Source: Thalassotalea algicola (GTDB lineage Bacteria > Pseudomonadota > Gammaproteobacteria > Enterobacterales > Alteromonadaceae). Taken from it: a stretch of 64,000 bases of DNA. The position numbers were made by a program, and so were the translations under genes. Location: NCBI RefSeq assembly GCF_012932965.1, contig NZ_JABBXH010000002.1, positions 305,120 to 369,119 of the forward strand, given 5' to 3'. The notes beneath the pieces were generated by a model, which saw nothing but the letters and a program-made list of their open reading frames with translations, was not told the origin of the DNA and ran no database searches. The number at the start of each line of letters is the position of its first letter. Position 1 is the stretch's first letter. Of this stretch, positions 49,138-61,862 are shown piece after piece.

Positions 49138-50238
49138 TTACTTTTCGTTAATTTTTTCTATGTCGCCACGTTGAACAGGGTAGCCTAAATGCATCCAACC
49201 GAAAATGCCTTCCCACAGCACCGCTGTGCGCGTGTAGCCTTTGTCTCTTAGCTTATTAATGGTGTAGTCTGCTGCAGCCCGTGGACACGAACAATAAGCA
49301 ACAATTTGCACGTCTTTTGGAATACCAGCAACGGTTTCATCTAGATCTGCATAATAAGGGAAGGGAATTGCTCCTTCAATGTGGGCGGTTTGCCATACAG
49401 AAGGTACGCGGGTATCAAGCAATACCATGCGCTTTTTTGATGCTAATGCCGCATTTAAATCTTTTGACATTACATATAAACCGTCTTTTAATTTAAAGTT
49501 AGGATCGTCGCCAGTTTTGTTAACGATGTAGTCTTCAGGCTCAGGTAATGCTTTTAATACGGGCTTTTCTTCTTGCAGGCCTAGTGCCTTACTACGAATA
49601 AATGCTGTAACGTTATTAATATCATCTGCTGAAAGCTTATCTTTAAAAGACTGCATTGGTGTATCTTGACGGCCTTCTTCTATTGCATGACGAATAAATT
49701 CATCTGTGTTGTGAGCAAGAGCTGATTGGTTAAATAATGCTGGAGCGCTAATACCTTCGCCATTTTCACCATGACATGCGATACATTCTTTTTGAAATAC
49801 TTGTTCGCCTCGCGTGATATCGCCTAGTACTGGGTTTGTACTGAATTTAAGGCGATCATGGCCTGCTTGAGCCCACAACCAATAGGTCAAATCCCAAGTT
49901 TCGTCTAAGGTCATTGGCCCGCCAACTTCGTCAAGGTAACCGCCCATTGCCGTGCCTTTTCTGCCATATTGCATCGGTCTAAGCACCTGATGCGCAACAC
50001 CTGATTCCATTAAACTTTTACTGCGCAGTGATGGTGCATGATCGTTCGCATGACCTTCTCGGTCTTTACCGTGACATAATGCGCAATACTTTTGATAGTT
50101 ATTTGCTGCTACTTCAGCTTGAGCTTCGGTAAGAGTCCGTGGATCTCTAATTGTTTCTCGAGTTGACTCTGCCACCGAAGTGATAGGTATTAGGTAACTG
50201 ATGAGTATGCTGAAAAGTATAGGCTTAGCTAATGTCAT
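49138..50238 (-). CDS. Dihaem cytochrome c fused to a rhodanese domain
   Basis: 366 residues from ATG 50238 (a TTG further up is poorer). Signal peptide MTLAKPILFSILISYLIPITSVA; first cytochrome c domain with CALCH (52-56), second with CIACH (152-156), each with a distal Met region (GTAMGG near 98 and QDTPMQSF near 195); then a rhodanese domain (about 262-360) with LLDTRVPSVWQTAHIEGAIPFPY and active-site cysteines in YCSCPRAAA (Cys316, Cys318). Periplasmic. The fusion suggests sulfur transfer coupled to electron flow, perhaps thiosulfate or sulfane-sulfur chemistry; that is inference. Next gene is ltaE. Confidence 0.9.
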   Translation of the reverse strand: MTLAKPILFSILISYLIPITSVAESTRETIRDPRTLTEAQAEVAANNYQKYCALCHGKDREGHANDHAPSLRSKSLMESGVAHQVLRPMQYGRKGTAMGGYLDEVGGPMTLDETWDLTYWLWAQAGHDRLKFSTNPVLGDITRGEQVFQKECIACHGENGEGISAPALFNQSALAHNTDEFIRHAIEEGRQDTPMQSFKDKLSADDINNVTAFIRSKALGLQEEKPVLKALPEPEDYIVNKTGDDPNFKLKDGLYVMSKDLNAALASKKRMVLLDTRVPSVWQTAHIEGAIPFPYYADLDETVAGIPKDVQIVAYCSCPRAAADYTINKLRDKGYTRTAVLWEGIFGWMHLGYPVQRGDIEKINEK

Positions 50239-50417
50239 GGTTGAGTTTTTTTTAGTAATAATTACCAAGAGTAGCTAGCTTGAGTAATGGAATCAATCTC
50301 AATGCTAAAATAGACAAACCTCGTAACAACTCAATAACTTGTATCGAAAAGTTAATTGTCGAAATGACAGGTATTTTGTCGTAAAGAAAGTGCAAATTTG
50401 TGACATATAATTTACTC

Positions 50418-50440
50418 TAATGATAATAATAATCATTAAT
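50418..50440 (+). promoter_or_regulatory. Fur-box-like site before the RND efflux pair
   Basis: TAATGATAATAATAATCATT followed by AAT, 16 bases before the adaptor start. TGATAATAATAATCATTA is close to the Fur consensus and has inverted AATGAT/ATCATT arms. Very AT-rich surroundings lower certainty. Confidence 0.5.
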
Positions 50441-50455
50441 AAGTAGATAAATCAC

Positions 50456-51520
50456 ATGAAACGACTTTTGCATGTATTGGCCGGTTTGATTTTTATGGCC
50501 TCAATTTCTGCAGCCGAAGTAACTAAGGTCGATGTCATCTATCCGCAAGCTACTCAACAGCATCAGATGTTGACGCTAACCGGAACAGTTGAAGCGAGAC
50601 AAAACGCTAATTTAGCACCACTACAAGCAGGTGTAGTTGAGAAACTTGCTGTAGAAATAGGTGATAAAGTTGAGTCTGGACAGCACTTGCTTTCATTAGA
50701 CGCTAAGCTAGCTGAATTGTCTTTAGCGCAACATAAAGCAAGTTTAAAAGCTAGCCTAGCGAGCCAAACAGAAGCAGAGCGGCTATATCAAGAAGTCGTG
50801 ACCTTATCTAAGAAACAACTCGTTGCTGAAACGTTAATGGCTGAGCGCTTATCGGCTTTGGAAGTTGCCAAAGCAAATTTTAGCCGTGCCCAAGCGGCAC
50901 TCGCTCAACAACAAGAAGTACTGGCTCGTCATCGTTTATATGCCCCCTTTTCTGGTGTGATTGCTGAACGCCATGTTGATTTAGGAGAGTGGGTTACTCA
51001 ACAAAGCCCTTTATTCACGCTAGTTGCGCAATCGAATTTGCGCGTTAATCTGTCAATTCCTCAAGAATATTATAATCAGCTAAATCAATCTGAAGCCATT
51101 GAAGTACTTATTACGCATGACTTTGCCCAAAGTGTGACAATTGCTGCGACGCTAGATCGTTTAGTCGCAGTTGCTAACGATAGCAGTCGCACAATTACTG
51201 GTTTAGTTGAGTTACCTGAAAACCTAGATTTAGTGTCAGGAATGTCTGTTACCGCGCAAATTCAATTACCGGCTAGCGATCAAAATATCGTGTGGTTACC
51301 TAAATCAGCAATAAAACAACATCCAGACGGCGGTCGAAGTGTTTTCACCGTAGAAGGCAGCAAAGCAAAGCATGTGTTAGTTAAGGTTGTGAAGCAGCAG
51401 GGAAATAAAATTGCCGTATCAGGCGTTAATGCCGAGCAAGGAATTGTTGTTAGCGGTGTCGCATTGTTAAAAGACGGCGACTCATTAACCGTCACGCGAG
51501 TTAATGGTGATAATTTATGA
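50456..51520 (+). CDS. RND efflux periplasmic adaptor (HlyD/MFP family)
   Basis: 354 residues: signal peptide (MKRLLHVLAGLIFMASISAA), beta-barrel and lipoyl half (LTGTVEARQNANLAPLQAGVVEKLAVEIGDKVESGQHLLSLD), an alpha-hairpin (about 85-150, LAQHKASLKASLASQTEAERLYQEVVTLSKKQLVAETLMAERLSALEVAKANFSRAQAALAQQQ), then second lipoyl half (YAPFSGVIAERHVDLGEWVTQQSPLFTLVAQ) and barrel. Links the inner-membrane pump to an outer-membrane channel. Its ATGA stop-start overlaps the permease. No TolC-type gene is in the window. Confidence 0.92.
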   Translation: MKRLLHVLAGLIFMASISAAEVTKVDVIYPQATQQHQMLTLTGTVEARQNANLAPLQAGVVEKLAVEIGDKVESGQHLLSLDAKLAELSLAQHKASLKASLASQTEAERLYQEVVTLSKKQLVAETLMAERLSALEVAKANFSRAQAALAQQQEVLARHRLYAPFSGVIAERHVDLGEWVTQQSPLFTLVAQSNLRVNLSIPQEYYNQLNQSEAIEVLITHDFAQSVTIAATLDRLVAVANDSSRTITGLVELPENLDLVSGMSVTAQIQLPASDQNIVWLPKSAIKQHPDGGRSVFTVEGSKAKHVLVKVVKQQGNKIAVSGVNAEQGIVVSGVALLKDGDSLTVTRVNGDNL

Positions 51521-54500
51521 TAGCCGCAGCAGTTAATCGTGGTGTATTAGTTACGGTTGTTGTTTTAATTGCAACCATTCTTGGTTTGGTATCTGCGCTT
51601 AATATTCCCGTTCAAATGATACCCGACTTGGAAGTACGTACCATCACAGTACAGACTGGCTGGCCAGGTGCTACGCCACAAGACGTTGAAAAAGAAATAC
51701 TCATTGAACAAGAAAGGTATTTACGCAGTTTATCTAACTTAAAGCGCATGGTGTCGCATGCGCAAATGGGCTCAGCGCGAATCGAATTAGAGTTCCCGTT
51801 TGGTGTTGACGCTAATGATGCACTTATTCGCGTTAATAATGCACTGAGCCAAGTGCCGACTTACCCTGAAAATGTTGACCAGCCGCGTTTATATTCCAGC
51901 TCGTTTTCTGGCAATGCTTTTATGTACTTTGTTTTAAAACCACAACAGGGTAACCCTTTAGGATTAGATGTCGATTTACTAAGAGATTTTGCGGAAGATT
52001 TTATTCGTCCGCGAATGGAAAGCGTTGCTGGTGTCTCTGAAGTGGGGGTGAGTGGTGGCGCTCAGCGTCAAATTCAGATTAAAGTCGATGCTGCAAGACT
52101 CGCGCAGCGTGGCATTAGTTTACCTGAACTGAGAAGTGCGATTAGAAGTCGAAATAAAGACACCTCAGCCGGTGATATTGAAAGTGGAAAAACGCGTTAT
52201 TTATTGCGTGTTATTGGCCGATTTGAACAGTTAGAAGAACTGGAAAATCTAATTGTAAGTCGAAAAAACAACGCTAATATTTTGCTTAAAGATGTTGCTA
52301 CGGTCACTTTAGATCATTTTGAAACGCGTGGTATGTCATTTACTGATGGTGAACGCACGGTAAGACTTTCTGTACGCCGTGAAAGTGGCTCGAACGTCTT
52401 AGCAATAAAAGAGGCAATGCTGCCGCTTGTCGAAGATATTAACCAAGAGCTATTAGCACAGAATGGCTTGGAGCTCATTCTTACCAGTGATGATGTAAAA
52501 TATGTAAAAAGCTCACTTGAAAATGTTTGGACAAACCTTGGCTTAGGTGCATTGTTGGCAACACTCGTCATGTACTTTTTCTTACGCTCAGGAAAGGCAA
52601 CATTGGTGGGGGTGTTAGGTATTCCTCTTTGTACAATTGCTGCCTTTTTTGCTTTGATGATGTTTGGCCGTACGATTAATGTTATTTCGCTTGCTGGCGT
52701 TGCCTTTGCCATAGGAATGACTGTCGATAATACCATCGTAGTTTTAGAATCTATTGTACAAGCCAAACGACAAGGCGTTAGTAAAATTCAGGCGGCGATT
52801 AACGGTGTAACCGAAGTATGGCCTGCGGTACTAGCGTCAACTGCGACAACAGTATTAGTATTTGCGCCAATACTCTTTGTTCAACAAGAAGCAGGACAGC
52901 TCTACTCAGATATTGCTATTGCAATTTCAGGTGCAATTATCGCATCTATGTTAGTTGCCATATTTGTCGTGCCTGTAGCTTTATCGCACCTTGGGAAAAA
53001 AAGCGATCTTAAGCAAAGCAAAGAATTTACCTTATCTGATAAATGGTTACATTTAGCGGAATTTTTCACCCGTACTAAGGCTCAAGCTCGTGCTTCAGTA
53101 GCGATATTCGTTATAGCAATATTAGGTAGTGCATATGCATTAATGCCGGCAGCGGAATACTTGCCTGAAGGTGAGGAGCCAAAAGCATTTTCTATGATGA
53201 TTGCACCACCAAGTTATAACTTAACGGAAATGGAGAAGATTGGCGCGGAATTGCGAGAGCACTTTGACCAATATGTAAATGCTGAAGGGGAAAGCTTTGC
53301 TTCGGGACAAACCGATATGCCACCACTTGCTTACTATTCAATGTCTGTTTCTGTGGGGCGAATTTGGTTTTTAAGTGCACCTGTAGACCCAGATAACATC
53401 AATCAAATGATGAGCGCTATTACGACTAAGTTTAGAAACTACGAAGGAATGAGAGCATTTTCATCTCGAGGTTCCATTATCTCTAGCAATGATGGTGGGA
53501 CGCGCGCGGTAGCAGTTGATATTGCAGGAAGTAATATTAACGAACTGTATAGTGCGGCGGAAGCAGTTTATCAAAATGCTAATAATTTCTTCAACGAGCC
53601 ACAGATTAATTCTGAACCTAGATCGCTAACACTTGATCAACCACTGATTGAAATAAAACCGCGCTGGCAGCGTTTATCTGAGTTAGGCATTAACAATAAT
53701 GATTTTGGCTACGCAGTTGCCGCGATGAGTGATGGTGCTTACGTTGATGAATTTATTTTAAACGATGACAAGATCGATATTTTTATGTTCAGTGGTGCTG
53801 GCAACCGTCAAAACCTAGAAGCACTATCAGTTACACCTATCGTCACTCCTGAGGGAAAAATACTGCCTCTTCATGCGTTAGCTGATTTGGTTGAGAGTAA
53901 AAACAGTAATTCTGTTCGTCGTGTTGATGGTAACCGCACGGTGACGGTTTATATAATACCGCCACGAGATGTAGCGCTAGAAACTGCAGAACGTATCGTG
54001 CGAGAGCAAATGTTACCAAGTCTTTGGCGAGCAGGCGACATTGCTCAAGGGATTAAAGTGAGTATTAGTGGTGCTGCAGATCAATTAGAGGCGACCAAGT
54101 CATCACTATCTGGTAATTTTATTATCGCGCTGGTGCTTAGTTATTTATTGTTGGTGGCTATTTTTACCCATTGGCGTTACCCATTATTTATTTTAGCAAC
54201 AGTGCCGCTTGGTATGGCAGGGGGCTTACTCGGATTGATCACAGTTAACGGTGTAAATACGTTGTTTGCATCTATGGGGATGGCAGCCTTTCATCAACCG
54301 TTTGACATGATAACGATGCTAGGATTTTTAATATTACTAGGTACAGTGGTTAACAACCCTATTTTAATTGTTGATCAAACTCGACGCTTTGTATTAGAGC
54401 AAGGTTTGCAAGTAAAAGAAGCCGTGTTACAAGCGGTATCAAAACGACTTAAACCTATTCTAATGTCTACCGCTACAACTATTTTTGGTTTGGCGCCATT

Positions 54501-54642
54501 AGTGTTGATCCCCGGTGAAGGAACGGAGCTTTACCGAGGTGTTGGTATTATTGTATTAAGCGGTATTTTGGTATCGACCTTGTTAAGTTTAACCTTTTTA
54601 CCGGCATTGCTTGTAGCGGTGATTAACGATAAAAACGACTAG
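51517..54642 (+). CDS. RND-family efflux permease
   Basis: 1041 residues, the full length of an RND pump. Begins MIAAAVNRGVLVTVVVLIATILGLVSALNIPVQMIPDLEVRTITVQTGWPGATPQDVEKEI, has RNKDTSAGDIESGKTRYLLRVIGRFE in the porter domain, and the transmembrane block GIPLCTIAAFFALMMFGRTINVISLAGVAFAIGMTVDNTIVVLESI (Asp-containing helix 4 proton relay), repeated in the second half as TMLGFLILLGTVVNNPILIVDQTRRF. Proton-driven export from periplasm or inner membrane. Substrate unknown. Overlaps the adaptor by 4 bases and shares the Fur-box-like control. Confidence 0.95.
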   Translation: MIAAAVNRGVLVTVVVLIATILGLVSALNIPVQMIPDLEVRTITVQTGWPGATPQDVEKEILIEQERYLRSLSNLKRMVSHAQMGSARIELEFPFGVDANDALIRVNNALSQVPTYPENVDQPRLYSSSFSGNAFMYFVLKPQQGNPLGLDVDLLRDFAEDFIRPRMESVAGVSEVGVSGGAQRQIQIKVDAARLAQRGISLPELRSAIRSRNKDTSAGDIESGKTRYLLRVIGRFEQLEELENLIVSRKNNANILLKDVATVTLDHFETRGMSFTDGERTVRLSVRRESGSNVLAIKEAMLPLVEDINQELLAQNGLELILTSDDVKYVKSSLENVWTNLGLGALLATLVMYFFLRSGKATLVGVLGIPLCTIAAFFALMMFGRTINVISLAGVAFAIGMTVDNTIVVLESIVQAKRQGVSKIQAAINGVTEVWPAVLASTATTVLVFAPILFVQQEAGQLYSDIAIAISGAIIASMLVAIFVVPVALSHLGKKSDLKQSKEFTLSDKWLHLAEFFTRTKAQARASVAIFVIAILGSAYALMPAAEYLPEGEEPKAFSMMIAPPSYNLTEMEKIGAELREHFDQYVNAEGESFASGQTDMPPLAYYSMSVSVGRIWFLSAPVDPDNINQMMSAITTKFRNYEGMRAFSSRGSIISSNDGGTRAVAVDIAGSNINELYSAAEAVYQNANNFFNEPQINSEPRSLTLDQPLIEIKPRWQRLSELGINNNDFGYAVAAMSDGAYVDEFILNDDKIDIFMFSGAGNRQNLEALSVTPIVTPEGKILPLHALADLVESKNSNSVRRVDGNRTVTVYIIPPRDVALETAERIVREQMLPSLWRAGDIAQGIKVSISGAADQLEATKSSLSGNFIIALVLSYLLLVAIFTHWRYPLFILATVPLGMAGGLLGLITVNGVNTLFASMGMAAFHQPFDMITMLGFLILLGTVVNNPILIVDQTRRFVLEQGLQVKEAVLQAVSKRLKPILMSTATTIFGLAPLVLIPGEGTELYRGVGIIVLSGILVSTLLSLTFLPALLVAVINDKND

Positions 54643-54645
54643 TTG

Positions 54646-55353
54646 CTAGTTAAAAGATTGCTCGAAGGCGTTGGTGGCAATAGACACTATTTCTTCTTGA
54701 CTGAGGTTTAGCTTATTTTTCTTACTAAAACCAAAGTGTGTTTTATCTGTATCACTGTTTTGAAGGTTTAATTTAGTGATCTTAAGCTTTGCTTTTTTTA
54801 TGTCGGTTAGTAAGCTATCAATCACATAAGGTGAAGTGATGATCATGTCGATACGATTTTTCAGCAACAGTTCTAGGCCGGTCCGAATCGTATGAATCGA
54901 TACTTTATTGAGTGATTTGTCGTTATCAAACTTATTAAAGTAGGTTGTGCCCCGAGGAACACCAATTATCTTGCCTTGAAAGTCACCGTATTCTTCTATA
55001 AAAACATCTTTAGTTGAAATGACAATTCGTTCATCAGCAACTTTGAAAGGAGCGTAAAAAGCAAACTTTTCTCGCTCCTTGCTTCTATTTAAACCGGCAA
55101 TCACATCTACTTCACCTGTTTTCAGGAGTGCTACACAGCGTGCAAAGTTTGGCGATTTAACAAATACAAGTTGCTTATTCAGTGCCGAAGCTAAAGTTTC
55201 TAAGGCAGATATATGCGTACCATAAGGCTTATCAGCTAAAATTTGATAGGGAGGGTGATCGTCAATGCATGCAACTAGGTCAGTACTTTTTGAATAAGTG
55301 CTGACGGAAAGAAAGCTAAGAGTTACTGCAATAATAAGCGATCTGATGTTCAT
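54646..55353 (-). CDS. Lone periplasmic substrate-binding protein (family 3)
   Basis: 235 residues, signal peptide MNIRSLIIAVTLSFLSVSTYS. Family 3 text: DLVACIDDHPPYQILADKPYGTHISALETLASALNKQLVFVKSPNFARCVALLKTGEVDVIAGLNRSKEREKFAFYAPF, GKIIGVPRGTTYFNKFDND and KNRIDMIITSPYVIDSLLTDIKKAKLKITKL. Two cysteines (CIDDHPP, FARCVAL) may pair. Only 3 bases separate its stop from that of the RND permease, which converges. No transporter genes beside it. Third such gene in the window. Confidence 0.85.
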   Translation of the reverse strand: MNIRSLIIAVTLSFLSVSTYSKSTDLVACIDDHPPYQILADKPYGTHISALETLASALNKQLVFVKSPNFARCVALLKTGEVDVIAGLNRSKEREKFAFYAPFKVADERIVISTKDVFIEEYGDFQGKIIGVPRGTTYFNKFDNDKSLNKVSIHTIRTGLELLLKNRIDMIITSPYVIDSLLTDIKKAKLKITKLNLQNSDTDKTHFGFSKKNKLNLSQEEIVSIATNAFEQSFN

Positions 55354-55532
55354 TGCTACAACATAGCGAAAATGAACCTGCCTGTAAATAAAATGTAAAC
55401 AATGGTGTAACTTTTAGTATACTCACTATGCATTATTACGGTCATAATTATCAATCGGAATTTATACCCCCTAAATACACATATGTGCTTTTACCGGTAA
55501 ACCATAATTATTTACAAGTCACTCAATAAACG

Positions 55533-56486
55533 TCACTTCATAAATGTATCTAGATTGCCATTGACTTGTTTCTTCAATTTTTGAGCAGCCCTTTTTTGCT
55601 CTGACTTTAGGACATGTTTGCTTATCCATTTGACCCACTTTTTCATTAGTTCAGGTGGAAAGTCATGTCCTAACCCTTCAACAATTTTTAGTTTCGCTTT
55701 TTTTATTTGATGAGCCGTTTCTATACCTGCATTGACTGAAATAACAGGATCGTCAGTGCCATGTATGACCAAGGTCGGTGCTTTGATGTCTCTCATTAGT
55801 GCTCGGCGGGAGCCACTTGCTGTAATCGCAACCAGTTGTCGTTTGATGCCAGCTGGATTATATCCGCGCTCGATGCTTTTTTTAGCTAAGCGTCGCAAAC
55901 GTTGTTCATCATTGGGGAAAGCTGGACTTTCGATTAACCGGTTTAATTTTATAGTGTAATTAATCGCAGCATTAGGAGTGTTTTGATTTGGGCGATGCGC
56001 TAATTTTAGCATAATGTTTAGGTTTGACTTTGACAGTTTTGGCATTGAAGTTGTTGACATAATAGAGGTTAAACTTGACACTTTTTTCTTGTATTTAGCT
56101 GCCAATATTTGAGCTATCATACCGCCCATTGAGGCACCAACTAAATGTGCTCTCTTTATTTTTAATACGGCCATAATTTCTAGTACATCATTAGCCATAT
56201 CATCGAGCTTATAAGGAATGTTTGTTTTAAATGGTAGTTGGTTGCTTAGCCAGACTTTAAATATACTAGGAGGGTTAAGGTCGTCTAGTTGGCTAGAACG
56301 ACCTGCATCTCGGTTATCAAAACGAATAACCCTAAAGCCTTTATCGACTAAACCGTAATAAAGTTCATCTGGCCAAATTGCCATATGAGCACCTAACCCC
56401 ATAATTAGTATTATGGTCGGGGAAGATTTCTTGCCTTCATCTTGAAAGTTAATTGTAATGCCGTTAGAAAGCGTTACGTGTTGCAT
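55533..56486 (-). CDS. Alpha/beta-hydrolase
   Basis: 317 residues. Nucleophile elbow G-A-S119-M-G-G in HLVGASMGGMIAQILAAKY, acid in VIHGTDDPVISVNAG and His in VEGLGHDFPPEL complete a triad. Oxyanion region near ILIMGLGAHMAIWPDEL. Cap region about 135-215. Resembles proline iminopeptidase-like and carboxylesterase-like members; substrate open. No signal peptide, so cytosolic; basic C-terminal tail (KSEQKRAAQKLKKQ). Stands alone. Confidence 0.88.
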   Translation of the reverse strand: MQHVTLSNGITINFQDEGKKSSPTIILIMGLGAHMAIWPDELYYGLVDKGFRVIRFDNRDAGRSSQLDDLNPPSIFKVWLSNQLPFKTNIPYKLDDMANDVLEIMAVLKIKRAHLVGASMGGMIAQILAAKYKKKVSSLTSIMSTTSMPKLSKSNLNIMLKLAHRPNQNTPNAAINYTIKLNRLIESPAFPNDEQRLRRLAKKSIERGYNPAGIKRQLVAITASGSRRALMRDIKAPTLVIHGTDDPVISVNAGIETAHQIKKAKLKIVEGLGHDFPPELMKKWVKWISKHVLKSEQKRAAQKLKKQVNGNLDTFMK

Positions 56487-56585
56487 TTAATGATAAATAA
56501 ATTAGTGATTGTTTAAGTATTCTATTACTAGTATTCAGTGCTGAGATGACATTTAAGTTACATCGAGATTAATAAAGCCGACTTT

Positions 56586-57497
56586 CTAAAACAAATAGCT
56601 GGGATCGCTTAAGCTGTTGTTCCAATATGGCCTATCGCCAAACCTTGCTACGCAAAAATCAATAAATGCTCTAACTTTGGGCGCTATTAGTCGTGAACTA
56701 GGATAGACGGCCCAAATGGCGGTATGAGAAGACAGTGGATGTGAAGGAAGTATTTGAACAAGCTCGCCACTTTTTAACTGCTTATAACAACACCAAATCG
56801 AACTGATGGTAATGCCTAAACCATCAGTAGCTGCTTGTCTTATTGCCTGACCATTATCTGCTTTAAAATGTCCTGATGTCTTTATGCTCTGTCCATCCTT
56901 AAATTGCCAATTTTCAAGGCCTACTAAGCTTAAACATTGGTGATTTGTTAAGTCTTGTGGCGTTTTTGGTGTGCCATAGTTTTCAAGGTAAGTAGGCGAT
57001 GCAACTATGATTCGCTGATCATCTGCAAGTTTACGAGCAACAAAACTCGAGTCATTTAATGCCGCTATTCTTATGGCAACATCAAAGCCACCTTCGACCA
57101 TATCTACAATAGTGTCGGATAATCTAAAATCGACTTCTAGTTCAGGGTATTGCGTTAAAAAGTCCGACAGTGCGGGTATAAGGTGTAAATGGGCAAATGA
57201 AGCTGAGGCTGCTACTCGCAACGTACCTTTAGGGGAGGCTTCTCCAGCGCCAACAGAAGCACGGGCTGCTTCAATGTGTTCTAGCACTTGCTCGGCATGA
57301 GGAAGAAATGACAACCCTTCTTCAGTTAGTGACACTTTTCTTGTTGTACGATGAATTAGACGAGCACCTAATGCATCTTCGAGTTTATTGATATGGGCGC
57401 TAGCGACGGCAGGTGAAAGACCTAATTCGTTACCGGCCTGACTAATATTATTCGTTATCGCTATGCGGGAGAATAGCTTTAAGTGGTCGATATTCAT
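56586..57497 (-). CDS. LysR-family transcriptional regulator
   Basis: 303 residues. HTH HLKLFSRIAITNNISQAGNELGLSPAVASAHINKLEDALGARLIHRTTRKVSLTEEGLSFLPHAEQVLEHIEAARASVG, then effector domain with GTLRVAASASFAHLHLIPALSDFLTQYPELEVDFRLSDTIVDMVEGGFDVAIRIA and LVGLENWQFKDGQSIKTSGHFKADNGQAIRQAATDGLGITISSIW. This is the common LysR/CrgA-type subgroup. Divergent from the SDR gene (130 bases), which it likely controls. Confidence 0.93.
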   Translation of the reverse strand: MNIDHLKLFSRIAITNNISQAGNELGLSPAVASAHINKLEDALGARLIHRTTRKVSLTEEGLSFLPHAEQVLEHIEAARASVGAGEASPKGTLRVAASASFAHLHLIPALSDFLTQYPELEVDFRLSDTIVDMVEGGFDVAIRIAALNDSSFVARKLADDQRIIVASPTYLENYGTPKTPQDLTNHQCLSLVGLENWQFKDGQSIKTSGHFKADNGQAIRQAATDGLGITISSIWCCYKQLKSGELVQILPSHPLSSHTAIWAVYPSSRLIAPKVRAFIDFCVARFGDRPYWNNSLSDPSYLF

Positions 57498-57627
57498 ATT
57501 ATCAATAAAATCTTAAAAGTGAATGTTTTAAATGGTGCATTATCAATTATAGAGTTGTTTCCTATACTTGCAATATCAAATTTTACCAAGTAATTCACAT
57601 TGTGAAGCAAAACAAAACGAGGCAACT

Positions 57628-58419
57628 ATGTCGAAAGTAATATTATTAACTGGCGCTACTGATGGCATAGGTTTAGCAACTGCCTACGAGCTTGCTAAGC
57701 AAGGACACACCTTGTTGTTACATGGTCGAAATGAGCAAAAGTTATTAAAAGTAATGAATGATATTAAGGCCAATTATAATGCTCAAGTGGAAAGCTATTT
57801 AGCCGATCTATCAAAACTTTCAGAAGTGCGCTCTATGGCAACAGCAATATCGAAGCAGCACAGTAAACTTGATGTGCTAATTAATAATGCCGGAATTTTC
57901 GCAACTGCTAATCCTATCACGGCAACAGGTTTAGATATTCGCTTTGTGGTTAATACGTTAGCACCGTATGTTTTGACGACTTCGTTATTACCGATAATGG
58001 ATACATCGTCACGAGTGGTAAATCTTTCTTCTGCTGCTCAAGCACCGGTAAATATTGAAGCTTTGGCGGGTAACGTTGCGTTGTCAGATAATGCCGCATA
58101 TGCCCAAAGTAAGCTTGCCATTACCATGTGGACTAAATACTTGGCTGAGCAATTAGCTGGTAAAGGCCCAATGTTAGTAGCAGTTAATCCAGCTTCGTTT
58201 TTAGGTAGTAAAATGGTAAAAGAAGCTTACGGTGTAGCGGGTAATGATATTGGTATTGGGGTTGATATATTATGTCGAGCGGCATTAAGTGAAGAGTTTG
58301 CTGATGCCTCTGGAAAATATTTTGATAACGATAGTGGTCAGTTCACTAACCCTCATGCCGCCGCGTTAAATCCAGAAAATGTCAATGCTGTAGTTAATGC
58401 GATAGCACAAATGGTGTAG
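57628..58419 (+). CDS. Short-chain dehydrogenase/reductase
   Basis: 263 residues from the ATG at 57628, chosen for GAGG 6 bases upstream; reading from 57568 would add 20 residues without homology. Rossmann TGATDGIG (8-15), the NNAG motif in VLINNAGIFATANP, and YxxxK in AAYAQSKLAITMW (Tyr and Lys active site). NAD(P)-dependent oxidoreductase of unknown substrate; resembles retinol-dehydrogenase-like SDRs. Divergent from the LysR regulator. A hairpin follows. Confidence 0.9.
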   Translation: MSKVILLTGATDGIGLATAYELAKQGHTLLLHGRNEQKLLKVMNDIKANYNAQVESYLADLSKLSEVRSMATAISKQHSKLDVLINNAGIFATANPITATGLDIRFVVNTLAPYVLTTSLLPIMDTSSRVVNLSSAAQAPVNIEALAGNVALSDNAAYAQSKLAITMWTKYLAEQLAGKGPMLVAVNPASFLGSKMVKEAYGVAGNDIGIGVDILCRAALSEEFADASGKYFDNDSGQFTNPHAAALNPENVNAVVNAIAQMV

Positions 58420-58440
58420 CGTTCTACATGTTGTTTAAGC

Positions 58441-58485
58441 GTTAAAAATGACAGACGTTATACTTGCTAATAGTCTGTCGTTAAC
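58441..58485 (+). terminator. Hairpin after the SDR gene
   Basis: GACAGAC (58450-58456) pairs with GTCTGTC (58473-58479), with GTTAA/TTAAC outer pairs at 58441-58445 and 58481-58485. Long loop; no strong T run. Probable terminator. Confidence 0.45.
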
Positions 58486-58665
58486 GTTATTCCTATATTT
58501 TCCCATTTATTGATAGCTTTCAGTCACTATAATCGTTAATATTTTATTTATATGATTAGTCATATTAAATATGTTGCTGTGTGAATATTTGGCTTAATTC
58601 AACAGCATAGCTTTCTTATGACTTACTGTTATAGTTAGGCTGTTAGTGCAAGGTTAGGAATATAA

Positions 58666-61779
<3,114 letters not shown>

Positions 61780-61793
61780 AGCGTCAGGCTGAA

Positions 61794-61823
61794 AAAGCCA
61801 AGGGTTAAATAGCCTTGGCTTTC
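61794..61823. terminator. Terminator after lacZ, shared with the convergent gene
   Basis: AAAGCCAAGG (61794-61803) pairs with CCTTGGCTTT (61813-61822), 10 bp with a 9-base loop, with A run before and T after; useful in both directions. Confidence 0.8.
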
Positions 61824-61862
61824 TAATTCACATCTGACTTTGTTAATACTTATCGAAGGTTA

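Noticed and set aside
52314-52766. 150-codon antisense frame inside the RND permease
   Set aside because: Entirely within a full-length, well-matched pump gene; no start signal or recognised domain.
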